The notes beneath the pieces are model-generated. The model ran no database searches. It was not told the origin of the DNA and saw only the letters and a list, made by a program, of their open reading frames with translations. DNA of 13,574 nucleotides from a bacterium (GTDB lineage Bacteria > Verrucomicrobiota > Verrucomicrobiia > Chthoniobacterales > Terrimicrobiaceae): NCBI GenBank assembly GCA_009920585.1, contig RFZT01000028.1, positions 1 to 13,574 of the forward strand, given 5' to 3'. The stretch's first letter is position 1. Every line of letters starts with the position of its first letter. The translations under genes and the position numbers were made by a program. Shown here piece after piece: positions 1 to 8,215 of the stretch.

Positions 1-2
1 AA

Positions 3-749
3 ATCCTGGAGGCTTACAAGAAGCTTCTCGAAAGTGGAGCGGGTTCCCGCGTGGACTACTTGGCCCGCGAATCATCGTGGATTGATGCTGTCGCGAAAGT
101 CAAAAATCTCGAGAATCAACAGTCGAATATCCTCACCACATTTCGCAAAGATGCGATGACTCGCTTGGGTGAAAATACCAAGCGCATATCCGAGATCGAT
201 GCCGGCCTCTCAAAGGCCCGTCTCGCCAATGCTCAAAAAATCTCAGAAACGGTCAGTCGCCTCGAAGCCGCGAAGGAAGGCCTCGATTACCACATTATCA
301 AGTCGCCATCGCAAGGCGTCGTCTTTCAGATTGTGGCAACGAAGCCCGGAGCCGTCGTGGGGCCAAAAGACATCATTCTCAAGATTGTCCCATCCGAGGA
401 ACTTATTGCAAAGGTAGATATCACCAACAGGGACATCGGATTCATTAGCCAAGGCCTGCCAGCAGAGGTTGAGGTGGACACATTTCCGAAACGCGAATTC
501 GGCTTCGTCAAGGGAGAAGTTTACTTTGTTGGGTCAGATGCACTCCCCCCTACCGAAACAAAGCAATTTTATAGCTTCCCAGCTAAGATTTCACTCGAGA
601 AACAGAACCTCACCATCCGAGGCAAGGATGTGACCCTACAGTCCGGCATGTCCGTAAGCGCTAATATCAAGATCCGCAAGCGCCGAGTAATTAACATTTT
701 CCTTGATAATCTCCTCGGCCCAATCGAGAAAATGGAAGAAGTCCGCTGA
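3..749 (+). CDS. HlyD-family membrane fusion (periplasmic adaptor) protein, 5' end missing
   Basis: The frame is open to the left edge (first full codon at 3), so the true start lies outside the window; the GTG at 51 is internal. About 248 residues are visible. Residues 1 to about 95 are charged and helical (coiled-coil hairpin). Then comes a lipoyl half-motif (IKSPSQGVV, about 99-107, followed by a PGAVVGPKD turn) and a beta-barrel portion (AKVDITNRDIGFISQGLPAEVEV region). Near the C-terminus is the family's GMSVSANIKI strand followed by a short RRVINIFLDNLLGP tail. This order is typical of type I secretion adaptors, which link an inner-membrane ABC transporter to a TolC-like channel. The ABC transporter would be expected upstream, outside the window. 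No gene follows on this strand. The family call is firm; the exported substrate is unknown. Confidence 0.85.
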   Translation: MLEAYKKLLESGAGSRVDYLARESSWIDAVAKVKNLENQQSNILTTFRKDAMTRLGENTKRISEIDAGLSKARLANAQKISETVSRLEAAKEGLDYHIIKSPSQGVVFQIVATKPGAVVGPKDIILKIVPSEELIAKVDITNRDIGFISQGLPAEVEVDTFPKREFGFVKGEVYFVGSDALPPTETKQFYSFPAKISLEKQNLTIRGKDVTLQSGMSVSANIKIRKRRVINIFLDNLLGPIEKMEEVR

Positions 750-751
750 TT

Positions 752-806
752 TGTAGCGGCTCATCTGTAAGCGCCGAATCGTTCCCCATCGGCGGTCGCC
801 GCTACA
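752..806. repeat. Palindromic REP-like element between convergent genes
   Basis: Outer arms TGTAGCGGC (752-760) and GCCGCTACA (798-806) are perfect 9-bp inverted repeats. Inside them, CGCCGA (772-777) and TCGGCG (789-794) form a second perfect 6-bp stem around an 11-nt loop. The element fills the gap between the stops of the secretion adaptor (749) and the MFS gene (831), which converge. There is no T-run, so it is not a standard intrinsic terminator, although the folded RNA could stop or protect transcripts from either side. GTAGCGGC-ended palindromes are, from memory, common dispersed repeats in Verrucomicrobiota; copy number cannot be seen here. Confidence 0.65.
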
Positions 807-830
807 GCATGAGTCAAACTGACCTTTGGT

Positions 831-2045
831 CTAAGCAAGCGGCTCTGGCTTTTTCACCAAACGTACTGGCAACCGCAGGCACAGAATAAAAGTCAAAAGC
901 AGAAATCCCGCTGCGGCATAGAAGGGCGTGCGGGCGTAGATGGAGATTCCCCCGTCGAGATCATAGGCCAAAAGCCAACCACCCAGTACTGGGCCGATCC
1001 ACCGTGCGAGGCTACCAAGGGATTGCATGAGACCAAGAGCGCGACCCTGCCACTCTGCATCCGCACTGCGGGAGGCAATGCCGGAGAGCGTGGGGCTCAG
1101 GAGGCTATTTCCGATGGCGATGCCGCAACAGGCTAGCACCATGGCGGCGACGCCCGCGGTGAGCGGCATCCAGAGGAGGCTCAGCATGAGAATAAGCGCC
1201 CCCACCGCAGCGAGGCGCGACTCTCCGAACTTCTTCACCAAACGCCCGATCAGCCCGCCCTGGATGATCGTTCCAATGAGCCCGATCATGGCAAAGAGAT
1301 AACCGGTCGATTTTTCGTCAAATTGGTATCTATGAAAAACAAATAAGGCGAATACAGCCGTCATGATCGAAAAACCGGCGATCATAAAAAAATAGGTCGC
1401 GACAACGGTAATATAGGGCTTCACCTCGACATGCTGAAAGAGGGCCGGAAAGAGGGGTTCCCGCTTTTTGGTGAGTTCCCGTTTTTCCTTGGGATGGGAC
1501 TCCGGGAGGATGAGCAGAATCAATGCGGAATTGATCAGAGCCAGGGCCCCCGCGACATACATCGGGGCGGAGTAGCCGAAATGCGCCGCTGTCACCCCGC
1601 CGATCGCGGGACCAAAGATAAAACCGAGCCCGAAGGCAGCCCCGATCAAGCCCATCGCGCGGGAACGGTCCTCAGGCGCGGTGATATCGGCCACATAAGC
1701 CTGTGCGGTTCCGATGCTGCCGCCAGAGGCTCCATCAATAATACGGCCCACAAAAAGCATCGTGAGGGTTTGACCGACTCCCATGATGATAAAGCCGGCG
1801 GCGGTTCCAAGCGTGCTAATGAGCAAAACTGGACGCCGACCGAATCGATCTGATAGCTGACCCAAAATCGGCGAGGCAAAAAATTGGATGAGGGAAAATA
1901 TACCGAAGAGCCAACCGATCTCCCATGTAGTAGCGCCGAACCTCTCGGCGTAGAGCGGAAGTACGGGGATCACGACCCCGAAGCCCACCATGTTGATAAA
2001 GATGGTGAGGAAAATGATCAACAGGCTGGTTCGTTTCGATGGCAT
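831..2045 (-). CDS. MFS exporter, DHA1/TetA-like drug:H+ antiporter family
   Basis: A 404-aa inner-membrane protein with about 12 hydrophobic segments, the usual length for the family. The start chosen is the ATG at 2045, one base after the upstream gene's TGA; a longer frame to 2111 would add 22 non-hydrophobic residues inside that gene. Visible MFS signatures are motif A GQLSDRFGRRP (about 62-72) after TM2, GRIIDGASGG (about 100-109) in TM4, and the antiporter motif C GAAFGLGFIFGPAIGG (about 135-150) in TM5, then PESHP before the central loop. Motif C points to export, and the sequence resembles tetracycline/multidrug efflux proteins, but the substrate cannot be read from sequence. The TGA-T-ATG junction implies translation coupled to the START-domain gene, so both may act on one hydrophobic compound. 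Resistance should not be assumed from this family match. Confidence 0.9.
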   Translation of the reverse strand: MPSKRTSLLIIFLTIFINMVGFGVVIPVLPLYAERFGATTWEIGWLFGIFSLIQFFASPILGQLSDRFGRRPVLLISTLGTAAGFIIMGVGQTLTMLFVGRIIDGASGGSIGTAQAYVADITAPEDRSRAMGLIGAAFGLGFIFGPAIGGVTAAHFGYSAPMYVAGALALINSALILLILPESHPKEKRELTKKREPLFPALFQHVEVKPYITVVATYFFMIAGFSIMTAVFALFVFHRYQFDEKSTGYLFAMIGLIGTIIQGGLIGRLVKKFGESRLAAVGALILMLSLLWMPLTAGVAAMVLACCGIAIGNSLLSPTLSGIASRSADAEWQGRALGLMQSLGSLARWIGPVLGGWLLAYDLDGGISIYARTPFYAAAGFLLLTFILCLRLPVRLVKKPEPLA

Positions 2046-2046
2046 A

Positions 2047-2745
2047 TCAGGGTTTCTTATCGGATGGATGTGAAGGTGTGGAAATAGGAAGCGCTGCTCG
2101 GAGGGCTTCAACTTGGCGGGCGAGGTCGCGGGGCGCCTCGGTCTTTTGTTTAAGGGAGTGACTGGCTATGGCAGCGACTACCTTCTGCATTCTTTCCATG
2201 GCTATACTTTTCAGTAAGCCCGCCATGCTGGATCCAGGAGTGACAAGGTTCGTGTAGCAGATCACGGACTCGCCATCCCCATAATTTTCAATGCGGAGAT
2301 TTCCTACGGCCGCCTTCGTTTGAAGGGCCTTGAGTATCCTCCAGGAAATCCGGTAGGAACCGGGTTGCGGCATTTCGAGTTCGTTACGCGCCGTGTACAT
2401 TTCGTCAGTGAGAATCGGGACATCCACGTTGTAATCGACCTCAAAAACGTGCGAAGAAATGCGTTTCGAAATCCGGGATTCCAAGACATCAGGAATGTAA
2501 GTTTTGGCATTTTCGTAATCAAAAAAAACAGCCGCCACTTCCTCCGGCGAGGCATGAACTCTCTGGAATACACGCACACGCGGCCAAGGTTGACCGGGAA
2601 TCTCCTCTCGAAACACCACCTGGGATCCCGCAGCGACGGCGCTTTTTTGCTCAGCATTCAATTCGTCCGTGAGCGTGGCGGCGGACAACCTCCCGGCAAC
2701 GCCAAGCGCAAACAGCAATTGAATTAACAAAACGAGAAACCTCAT
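2047..2745 (-). CDS. Secreted START/SRPBCC-like (polyketide cyclase fold) protein
   Basis: A 232-aa protein. The ATG at 2745 gives a clean N-terminal signal sequence (MRFLVLLIQLLFALGVAG, then cleavage near SAA, about residue 22). A longer frame to 2865 would run into the divergent regulator gene and put about 40 unlikely residues ahead of the signal. The mature part has the START-like pattern: VFQRVHASPEEVAAVFFDYENAKTYIP-type helix/grip start (about 59-85), central strands including VFEVDYNVDVP (about 100-110), and a long C-terminal helix (about 175-198). These domains hold hydrophobic ligands such as lipids in a cavity. Export to the periplasm and tight coupling to an MFS exporter suggest, by inference, a role in handling a hydrophobic molecule. 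The 34-residue C-terminal tail is charged and probably disordered. The exact function is unknown. Confidence 0.75.
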   Translation of the reverse strand: MRFLVLLIQLLFALGVAGRLSAATLTDELNAEQKSAVAAGSQVVFREEIPGQPWPRVRVFQRVHASPEEVAAVFFDYENAKTYIPDVLESRISKRISSHVFEVDYNVDVPILTDEMYTARNELEMPQPGSYRISWRILKALQTKAAVGNLRIENYGDGESVICYTNLVTPGSSMAGLLKSIAMERMQKVVAAIASHSLKQKTEAPRDLARQVEALRAALPISTPSHPSDKKP

Positions 2746-2853
2746 ACTCCAGCACCAGAAAAGCAGGAGATCGCAGACAGGCAAGAATGGGATGTCAAAA
2801 ATCTCTTCCGCTCTGGTTGCGACTCCTGTTGAATATGGGATTTTAATGGGAAT
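2746..2853. other. Divergent intergenic region between START gene and sigma54 activator
   Basis: These 108 bp must hold the starts of both the leftward START-MFS unit and the rightward regulator unit if each has its own promoter. I see no convincing sigma70 or sigma54 promoter. The best -10-like hexamer for the rightward gene is TTTAAT (2842-2847), only 6 bp before the ATG, and its possible -35 (TTGCGA, 2817-2822) is 19 bp away. The Shine-Dalgarno signals are poor on both sides: GGAG sits one base from the leftward ATG, and only GGGA precedes the rightward one. Confidence 0.4.
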
Positions 2854-4287
2854 ATGGCAAAGCAACAGACGATCCTCTTAGTCGATAGGGACACAGATTT
2901 TTTGGAATGGGCGCAACATCAGTTACAAAGCAACCAGACGCGCGTTCTGATCGAGACCTCCTCTGACGCAGGATACAAGACGTTCTGCCTCGAGGACCCA
3001 GAATTGGTTTTTGCGGAGATGAATCTTCATCCCTTCACCGGCATGGAATTGCTGGCTCGCATTAGAAAACACTCGCCCAACGCGCTAGTGATATTGACCA
3101 GCGCTTTCGGCACCACCCAGTCTGTGATCGAGGCTATGAAAATGGGGGCCTTCGATTTTGTGCGCAAAGAACAACTTCCCTTCAACCTGAAGGTCGTAGC
3201 GGATGCCGCCCTCCAGGCCGCCGCAGAAGTCAAAGCGGCCAATGCATTCAAGCCCCAACTCACCGTCGAGCAACATCGCGATGAGATCGTAGGCCGCTCG
3301 GAAGCCATGCAGCAGGTCTTCAAAATGATCGGTCGCGTCGCAGGCAGCGATGCCGCCGTCATGATCACCGGCGAAAGCGGATCGGGCAAGGAACTCGTCG
3401 CCTGCGCCATCCACAGCTACAGTGCGAGGAGCAACAAGAGCTTCCTCGCTATCAACTGCGCCGCGATTCCAGACAATCTTCTTGAGAGCGAACTTTTCGG
3501 CCATGAGAAAGGCGCCTTCACCGGTGCCCACAGCCAAAGGGTTGGCCGATTCGAGCAGTGCAACAAGGGCACGCTTTTTCTAGATGAAATCGGCGAAATG
3601 CCCCTGCAGGTTCAAAGTAAAATCTTACGCGTTCTGCAGGAAGGCGAGTTCTCCCGCGTCGGAGGAAACGAAACCCTCAAGACAGATGTGCGAATCGTTT
3701 GTGCTACGAATAAAAACCTCGAGGAGGAAGTCTCTAAACGCACATTCCGAGAAGACCTCTTCTACCGACTTAATGTCGTCCGCATTCAAATTCCGCCCCT
3801 TCGCAAACGCGCGGAGGACGTGAAGCTCCTAGCCGAGTATTTTTTGCAAAAGATCGCAAACCACAAACACGCCCCTCCCCTCAAGCTCTCCGAGGAAGCC
3901 CTCCGAGTGATGGAAGCCTATCCGTGGCCGGGAAATGTCCGCGAACTGGAGAACACACTTCAACGCGCGGCGGTGATGTCCACCGCTGATATCCTTTTGC
4001 CAAAGGACATCCCATTGGGTGCTGAGGAGCCGGAGATTTTACGAAAGAGCGAACAAGGCGACATCAACCTGATGCCCCTCGAACGCGCCATCGAGGTTCT
4101 GTTCCAAGCCGCCAGTCAAGATACCGACCTCCCGCTTCTCCCATGGATCGAACGCGAATTCACTCTCCGTGCGATGCAAAAAACCGGTGAGAATCAGGTG
4201 CGGGCGGCCAAGCTTTTAGGAATAACCCGAGCCACACTTCGGAAACGACTGGATCGCAACAGCGGATCCGAAGAGGACGAGGAATGA
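2854..4287 (+). CDS. Sigma54-dependent response regulator (NtrC family) with atypical receiver
   Basis: A 477-aa bacterial enhancer-binding protein with the full three-domain layout. The receiver spans about 6-122: D11 of the acidic pocket, T82 and K105 are present, but the second acidic residue is R12 and the phosphoacceptor position is E55 (PELVFAEMNL). The AAA+ domain spans about 145-385 with Walker A GESGSGKE (173-180), an intact sigma54-contact loop GAFTGA (220-225), Walker B GTLFLDEIGE (239-248), arginine-finger segment FREDLFYRL (298-306) and sensor II WPGNVREL (358-365). A Fis-type helix-turn-helix lies at about 430-467. ATPase and sigma54 contact should therefore work, while normal phosphorylation control probably does not. 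No histidine kinase gene is adjacent. The next gene starts 51 bp downstream with no terminator between, so co-transcription is likely. Its targets are unknown; no clear sigma54 promoter was found nearby. Confidence 0.92.
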   Translation: MAKQQTILLVDRDTDFLEWAQHQLQSNQTRVLIETSSDAGYKTFCLEDPELVFAEMNLHPFTGMELLARIRKHSPNALVILTSAFGTTQSVIEAMKMGAFDFVRKEQLPFNLKVVADAALQAAAEVKAANAFKPQLTVEQHRDEIVGRSEAMQQVFKMIGRVAGSDAAVMITGESGSGKELVACAIHSYSARSNKSFLAINCAAIPDNLLESELFGHEKGAFTGAHSQRVGRFEQCNKGTLFLDEIGEMPLQVQSKILRVLQEGEFSRVGGNETLKTDVRIVCATNKNLEEEVSKRTFREDLFYRLNVVRIQIPPLRKRAEDVKLLAEYFLQKIANHKHAPPLKLSEEALRVMEAYPWPGNVRELENTLQRAAVMSTADILLPKDIPLGAEEPEILRKSEQGDINLMPLERAIEVLFQAASQDTDLPLLPWIEREFTLRAMQKTGENQVRAAKLLGITRATLRKRLDRNSGSEEDEE

Positions 4288-4338
4288 AAACTTCACAAGG
4301 GCCATCCTCCGCAGAAAAACAAAGAAGCAAAGACACCC

Positions 4339-5106
4339 ATGGGATCTTGGAAGCTCGCTGATGGCATCTGGCAGGAAGCGAGCTCGATCGATTTAACCGA
4401 TCGGGGGTTTCGCTATGGGATGAGTGTTTTTGAGACCGTGGCCGTTGCTGACTCACGCCCGCTGTTGCTGAACGATCATCTAGCTCGGCTAGCAAGGGCC
4501 GCATCCGATTGTGGGGCCCATCTCCCTGCGATGCCGAGTTTTGATTTCACTCAAACCAGCAGTGGTCTTTTGCGCTTTTATCTCACATTCGGTTCGGGAA
4601 AACCGACCGCACCCTTTGACGGTAACCTCTTCGCGATCTTCGAACCAAACGAAGTCACCTGGAAGCTTGCTGACGCGCGGGTCATGACTTGCGCTGCCCC
4701 TTACCTTCCACGCCCCGGTGGGTGGAAAACAGGGAACTATTGGCAAAACATCGACGCGCTTGCCACCGCCCAGCACTCGGATTGCGACGAAGCCTTGCTT
4801 TTCAATCCCGCAGGGATGCTTGTGAGCGCGAGCATGGCGAACGTTTTTTTGCAAATCCGCGAGAATTGGTTGACCCCAACTCTCGCGACCGGAACGCGCG
4901 ATGGCGCCGTTCGTTCGTGGGCGATCGCTCACACAGGAGCAGAAGAAACCGTCATCGAAAGCGAGCAACTCCAACTAGCCAAGGCCTGCTTTTTGACCAA
5001 CAGCCGCTACGGAGTTCGGAGCGTCGCCGAACTCGATGGTCGCCCACTCGAGAACCTCGTCGCTCCCCTGCAACAAAAATACCGACATGAGATTTTTGAC
5101 GTCTGA
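4339..5106 (+). CDS. Class IV PLP enzyme (branched-chain aminotransferase / aminodeoxychorismate lyase family)
   Basis: A 255-aa fold-type IV pyridoxal-phosphate enzyme, probably cytosolic. The start region DLTDRGFRYGMSVFETV (18-34) is the family's N-terminal signature, which fixes the ATG at 4339. The Schiff-base lysine is K130 in GGWKTGNYWQN. The phosphate-loop segments ANVF (167-170) and TLATGTRDGAVR (181-192) follow. Family members normally have Glu five residues before the Asn of the ANVF segment, to bind the PLP ring nitrogen; here that place is S163. The family includes PabC (folate/PABA), IlvE and D-amino acid aminotransferases; the short length (255 aa) is nearer to PabC and D-aminotransferases than to IlvE (about 300). 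Substrate cannot be assigned from this sequence. Its 3' end overlaps mfd by 20 bp, implying coupling. Confidence 0.85.
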   Translation: MGSWKLADGIWQEASSIDLTDRGFRYGMSVFETVAVADSRPLLLNDHLARLARAASDCGAHLPAMPSFDFTQTSSGLLRFYLTFGSGKPTAPFDGNLFAIFEPNEVTWKLADARVMTCAAPYLPRPGGWKTGNYWQNIDALATAQHSDCDEALLFNPAGMLVSASMANVFLQIRENWLTPTLATGTRDGAVRSWAIAHTGAEETVIESEQLQLAKACFLTNSRYGVRSVAELDGRPLENLVAPLQQKYRHEIFDV

Positions 5107-8100
5107 GGATTTTTTAAAGTTATCCGAATCCTCGCGGGCGCTTAAACTCAAACCTACCGGCACGTTTCCCGATGTGGCGGAATCCGCTCACCCCTTCGTT
5201 GCAGCTTTGCTATTACGCAAAATCCCGCAACGAGCCTGGCTCGTCTGCAATGATGTCCGGAGCCAAGAAGAGTTTGCAGCGGAACTCGCGGCGTGGTGTC
5301 CGAGAGTGCGGCTTTTTCCGGACTTGGAACTGCCCAACCCAGAGGCCTTGCCAGATGCTGAAACCGAATCCGAGCGACTCGACCTCCTTCGAACGCTTGC
5401 GGACAAAAGCAACGGCGAGGTGATCGTGATTCATACGGCCCAATGGGAATCCCCCACCACGGCGAAAGATGCCGTTCTTCGCGAAATATTCACCCTTTCC
5501 GGCGGACAGCAAATACGGATGGAAGATGTCATCGAACGACTCGATTCCGCCGGGTATGAGTCCGCTCCGCAGATCACCGCACGCGGTCAATTTGCAAGGC
5601 GCGGTGGAATTCTTGACATATTCTCCTGGCAGCAACCTCGGCCAGTTCGGGTGGAATGGTATGATGTCGAGGTCGAGTCCTTGCGCGAATTCGATCTTGA
5701 TTCACAGACTTCCGTGGGAACTGTCGCCCATTGCGAGATCTACACGGGAAAATCAGGTGCCATCGAGGGTGTGCTTCGTGATTATTTGCGAAAAGAAGAT
5801 GTCATTATCACGATTGATTCCGAAGCTCCTGATGGCGGCATCAGCATTGGCGCCGGTGAATTAACATCAAAATTCCCCGCTTTCTACCCGCCCCCATTCG
5901 CGGATATGGGGGCCGGGGATCTGGTCTTGAACGAAGCCAAACGGGATCGATTTTTCAACCAACTCCATAGCTGGGCTGCGGACGACTGGACTATCGCCTT
6001 CGCCTGCGCGAACGAGGGGGAAGGTGAACGCTTCCGCGAAGTCGCCTCGGACTTTGACTTCGATGCAAATAAACTGATTTTTCTCACCGCCACAGCCACG
6101 CGCGGATTTGTTTGTCCGAAGGCCAAAATCGCTCTGCTTGCCGAAGCGGAGGTGCTTGGCCGTTCCGCGAGTCAGCGAGCACATCGCGCCGCACTCCGCC
6201 GCGACCGCATGCGCTCAGCGAGACCGATGATGGATTTTTCGGAATTCGAGGAAGGCGATCTGGTTGTTCATCTGGATCACGGAATCGGACGCTACGAAGG
6301 CCTCGAAAAATCTCCCGACGGCGGCGGTGACGTGCTCGTGCTGGAGTTTGCAAACAAGTCCCGACTGTATGTTCCGCTCGATCAGGCTTGGCAGGTCGCA
6401 CGCTATGTCGGCCTCGGAAAAAAATATCCCGACCTATCGGAGATGGGGGGCGGACGCTGGCAACGCGCCAAGGAAAAGGCAACCAAAGGCATCTACCAAT
6501 ACGCCTCCCAAATGCTGCGAATCCAAGCCGAACGCGAAACGGCCCTTGGTCATGCCTTTCCATCGGACTCCCACTGGCAGCAGGAATTCGAACGATCCTT
6601 TCTGTTCACCGAAACACCCGATCAAATCAAAGCAATCAGGGACACGAAGGCTGATATGGAATCCTCCCGCGCGATGGATCGCCTCATCTGCGGTGATGTC
6701 GGATTTGGAAAAACCGAGGTTGCGATTCGCGCGGCCTTCAAAGCGGTCACGGGGGGACGCCAAGCGGCCATCATCGCGCCGACCACCGTCCTTGCGCAGC
6801 AGCATTTCCAGAATTTCCGGGAACGCATGAGCGAATATCCCGTGACGATTGAGCTCCTCAGCCGCTACCGCACTCCGCAGGAACAAAAGAAAGTCATCAA
6901 AGCCCTCAACGAGGGCAGTGTGGATATCGTCATCGGAACCCACCGCATCATCTCCAAGGATGTGACATTTAAAAATCTCGGCCTCGTCGTGGTTGATGAA
7001 GAGCAGCGCTTCGGAGTGAAGCACAAGGATGCGCTTAAAGAAAAATTCCGCCTCGTTGACGTCCTCACCCTTTCAGCGACCCCGATCCCTCGGACCCTCT
7101 ATCTTTCCCTGATGGGGGCACGCGACATGTCGGTGATCGAGACTCCACCACCCAACCGCCTACCTGTGGAAACGGTCGTTTGCGGCTACGATGAGCGCGT
7201 CATCCGAGACGCGGTGAAGCGCGAACTCGCTCGCGGCGGCCAAGTTTACTTTCTCCACAACCGCATCCAATCCATCGAACGCGTCGCTAACCGCATCCGC
7301 GAACTCGTCCCAGACGCCCGCGTCACCATCGGCCACGGACAAATGGAAGAAAAGGAACTCGAGGCTGTCATGCAAAGCTTCACCGCAGGCAATGCCGACG
7401 TCCTTGTATCCACGACGATCATCGAAAGCGGCTTGGATATTCCAAACGCAAATACCATTATCATCGACCGGGCCGATCGATTCGGACTCGCGGACCTCTA
7501 CCAGCTTCGCGGGCGTGTCGGACGCTCCGGCAACAAGGCCTATGCCTACCTCCTCCTACCCAGAGAATTGATGTCCGTCGGAGCAGCCCGCAAGCGTGTA
7601 TCCGCGATCAAGCAATACTCGGAACTCGGCTCTGGATTTAAAATCGCCATGCGCGATTTAGAAATTCGTGGCGCGGGCAATCTCCTCGGCACCGAACAAA
7701 GCGGGCACATCATCGCCGTGGGTTTCGACCTGTACTGTAAAATGCTGAAACGCGCAGTCGACTCGGTTCACGGCAAAAAAACCACATCGGCGAATACGAC
7801 ACTTCGCTTTGACTTCGTGATCTCGGATGAGGCCGCTTTCGTTTCCTCGGAAAATCGGAGTCCGTCCTTTATTCCCCTCTCCTACATCACCGACCCCCGA
7901 TTACGAATCGAAGCCTATCGCAGAATTGCCGAAGTTGGCACAAGGCCCGAGGCCGATGAACTTCGCACCACTTGGCGAGACCGGTTCGGTCCTGTTCCAC
8001 CTGCAGCGGAAAATGCCCTCACCTGCGCCGCGATTCGCATCGAAGCCTCTCTACGAAAAATCCCCATGGTCGAAGTTCGCGACGACAAGCTCATGATCAC

Positions 8101-8215
8101 AAAGGGCGACCATTTTATCATGATCGGCAGTCGCTTTCCCCGCTTGACGCTTCCCGACACCGATTCTAGGCTCCGCGAAGTGTTAACTTTCTTGGAAAAC
8201 CTGCCCAACCGATGA
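5087..8215 (+). CDS. mfd: Transcription-repair coupling factor Mfd
   Basis: A 1042-aa DNA translocase that removes stalled RNA polymerase at lesions and recruits UvrA. The start is taken at ATG 5087; an earlier ATG at 5036 would overlap the previous gene by 71 bp and adds no recognisable sequence. The N-terminal UvrB-like region lacks Walker A, as in all Mfd (ARRGGILDIF at about 170-179). The RNA-polymerase interaction domain begins at about 383 (FEEGDLVVHLDHGIGRYEGL). The RecG-like motor has Walker A GDVGFGKT (536-543), DEEQ (637-640), SATPIPRT (from 663) and the GRVGRSG helicase motif (809-815). The C-terminal regulatory domain includes DPRLRIEAYRRIAE (about 936-949). Length is slightly below the 1148 aa of E. 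coli, mainly at the N-terminus. It overlaps the aminotransferase by 20 bp and the SurA-like gene by 4 bp. No good Shine-Dalgarno precedes it, consistent with coupled translation. Confidence 0.97.
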   Translation: MRFLTSEDFLKLSESSRALKLKPTGTFPDVAESAHPFVAALLLRKIPQRAWLVCNDVRSQEEFAAELAAWCPRVRLFPDLELPNPEALPDAETESERLDLLRTLADKSNGEVIVIHTAQWESPTTAKDAVLREIFTLSGGQQIRMEDVIERLDSAGYESAPQITARGQFARRGGILDIFSWQQPRPVRVEWYDVEVESLREFDLDSQTSVGTVAHCEIYTGKSGAIEGVLRDYLRKEDVIITIDSEAPDGGISIGAGELTSKFPAFYPPPFADMGAGDLVLNEAKRDRFFNQLHSWAADDWTIAFACANEGEGERFREVASDFDFDANKLIFLTATATRGFVCPKAKIALLAEAEVLGRSASQRAHRAALRRDRMRSARPMMDFSEFEEGDLVVHLDHGIGRYEGLEKSPDGGGDVLVLEFANKSRLYVPLDQAWQVARYVGLGKKYPDLSEMGGGRWQRAKEKATKGIYQYASQMLRIQAERETALGHAFPSDSHWQQEFERSFLFTETPDQIKAIRDTKADMESSRAMDRLICGDVGFGKTEVAIRAAFKAVTGGRQAAIIAPTTVLAQQHFQNFRERMSEYPVTIELLSRYRTPQEQKKVIKALNEGSVDIVIGTHRIISKDVTFKNLGLVVVDEEQRFGVKHKDALKEKFRLVDVLTLSATPIPRTLYLSLMGARDMSVIETPPPNRLPVETVVCGYDERVIRDAVKRELARGGQVYFLHNRIQSIERVANRIRELVPDARVTIGHGQMEEKELEAVMQSFTAGNADVLVSTTIIESGLDIPNANTIIIDRADRFGLADLYQLRGRVGRSGNKAYAYLLLPRELMSVGAARKRVSAIKQYSELGSGFKIAMRDLEIRGAGNLLGTEQSGHIIAVGFDLYCKMLKRAVDSVHGKKTTSANTTLRFDFVISDEAAFVSSENRSPSFIPLSYITDPRLRIEAYRRIAEVGTRPEADELRTTWRDRFGPVPPAAENALTCAAIRIEASLRKIPMVEVRDDKLMITKGDHFIMIGSRFPRLTLPDTDSRLREVLTFLENLPNR

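Noticed and set aside
1431..1853. 140-codon open frame on + opposite the MFS gene
   Set aside because: The opposite strand encodes conserved MFS motif C and transmembrane segments; this frame is low-complexity hydrophilic sequence without features.
2746..2865. Longer START-gene start at 2865
   Set aside because: It would put 40 residues before a good signal peptide and overlap the divergent regulator's start codon.
5036..5086. Earlier mfd start at ATG 5036
   Set aside because: It adds 17 residues with no family similarity and increases the overlap with the aminotransferase to 71 bp. It remains possible because neither start has a clear ribosome site.
6434..7024. 196-codon open frame antisense to mfd
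   Set aside because: It runs opposite the conserved motor domain of Mfd, and its sequence has no family features.
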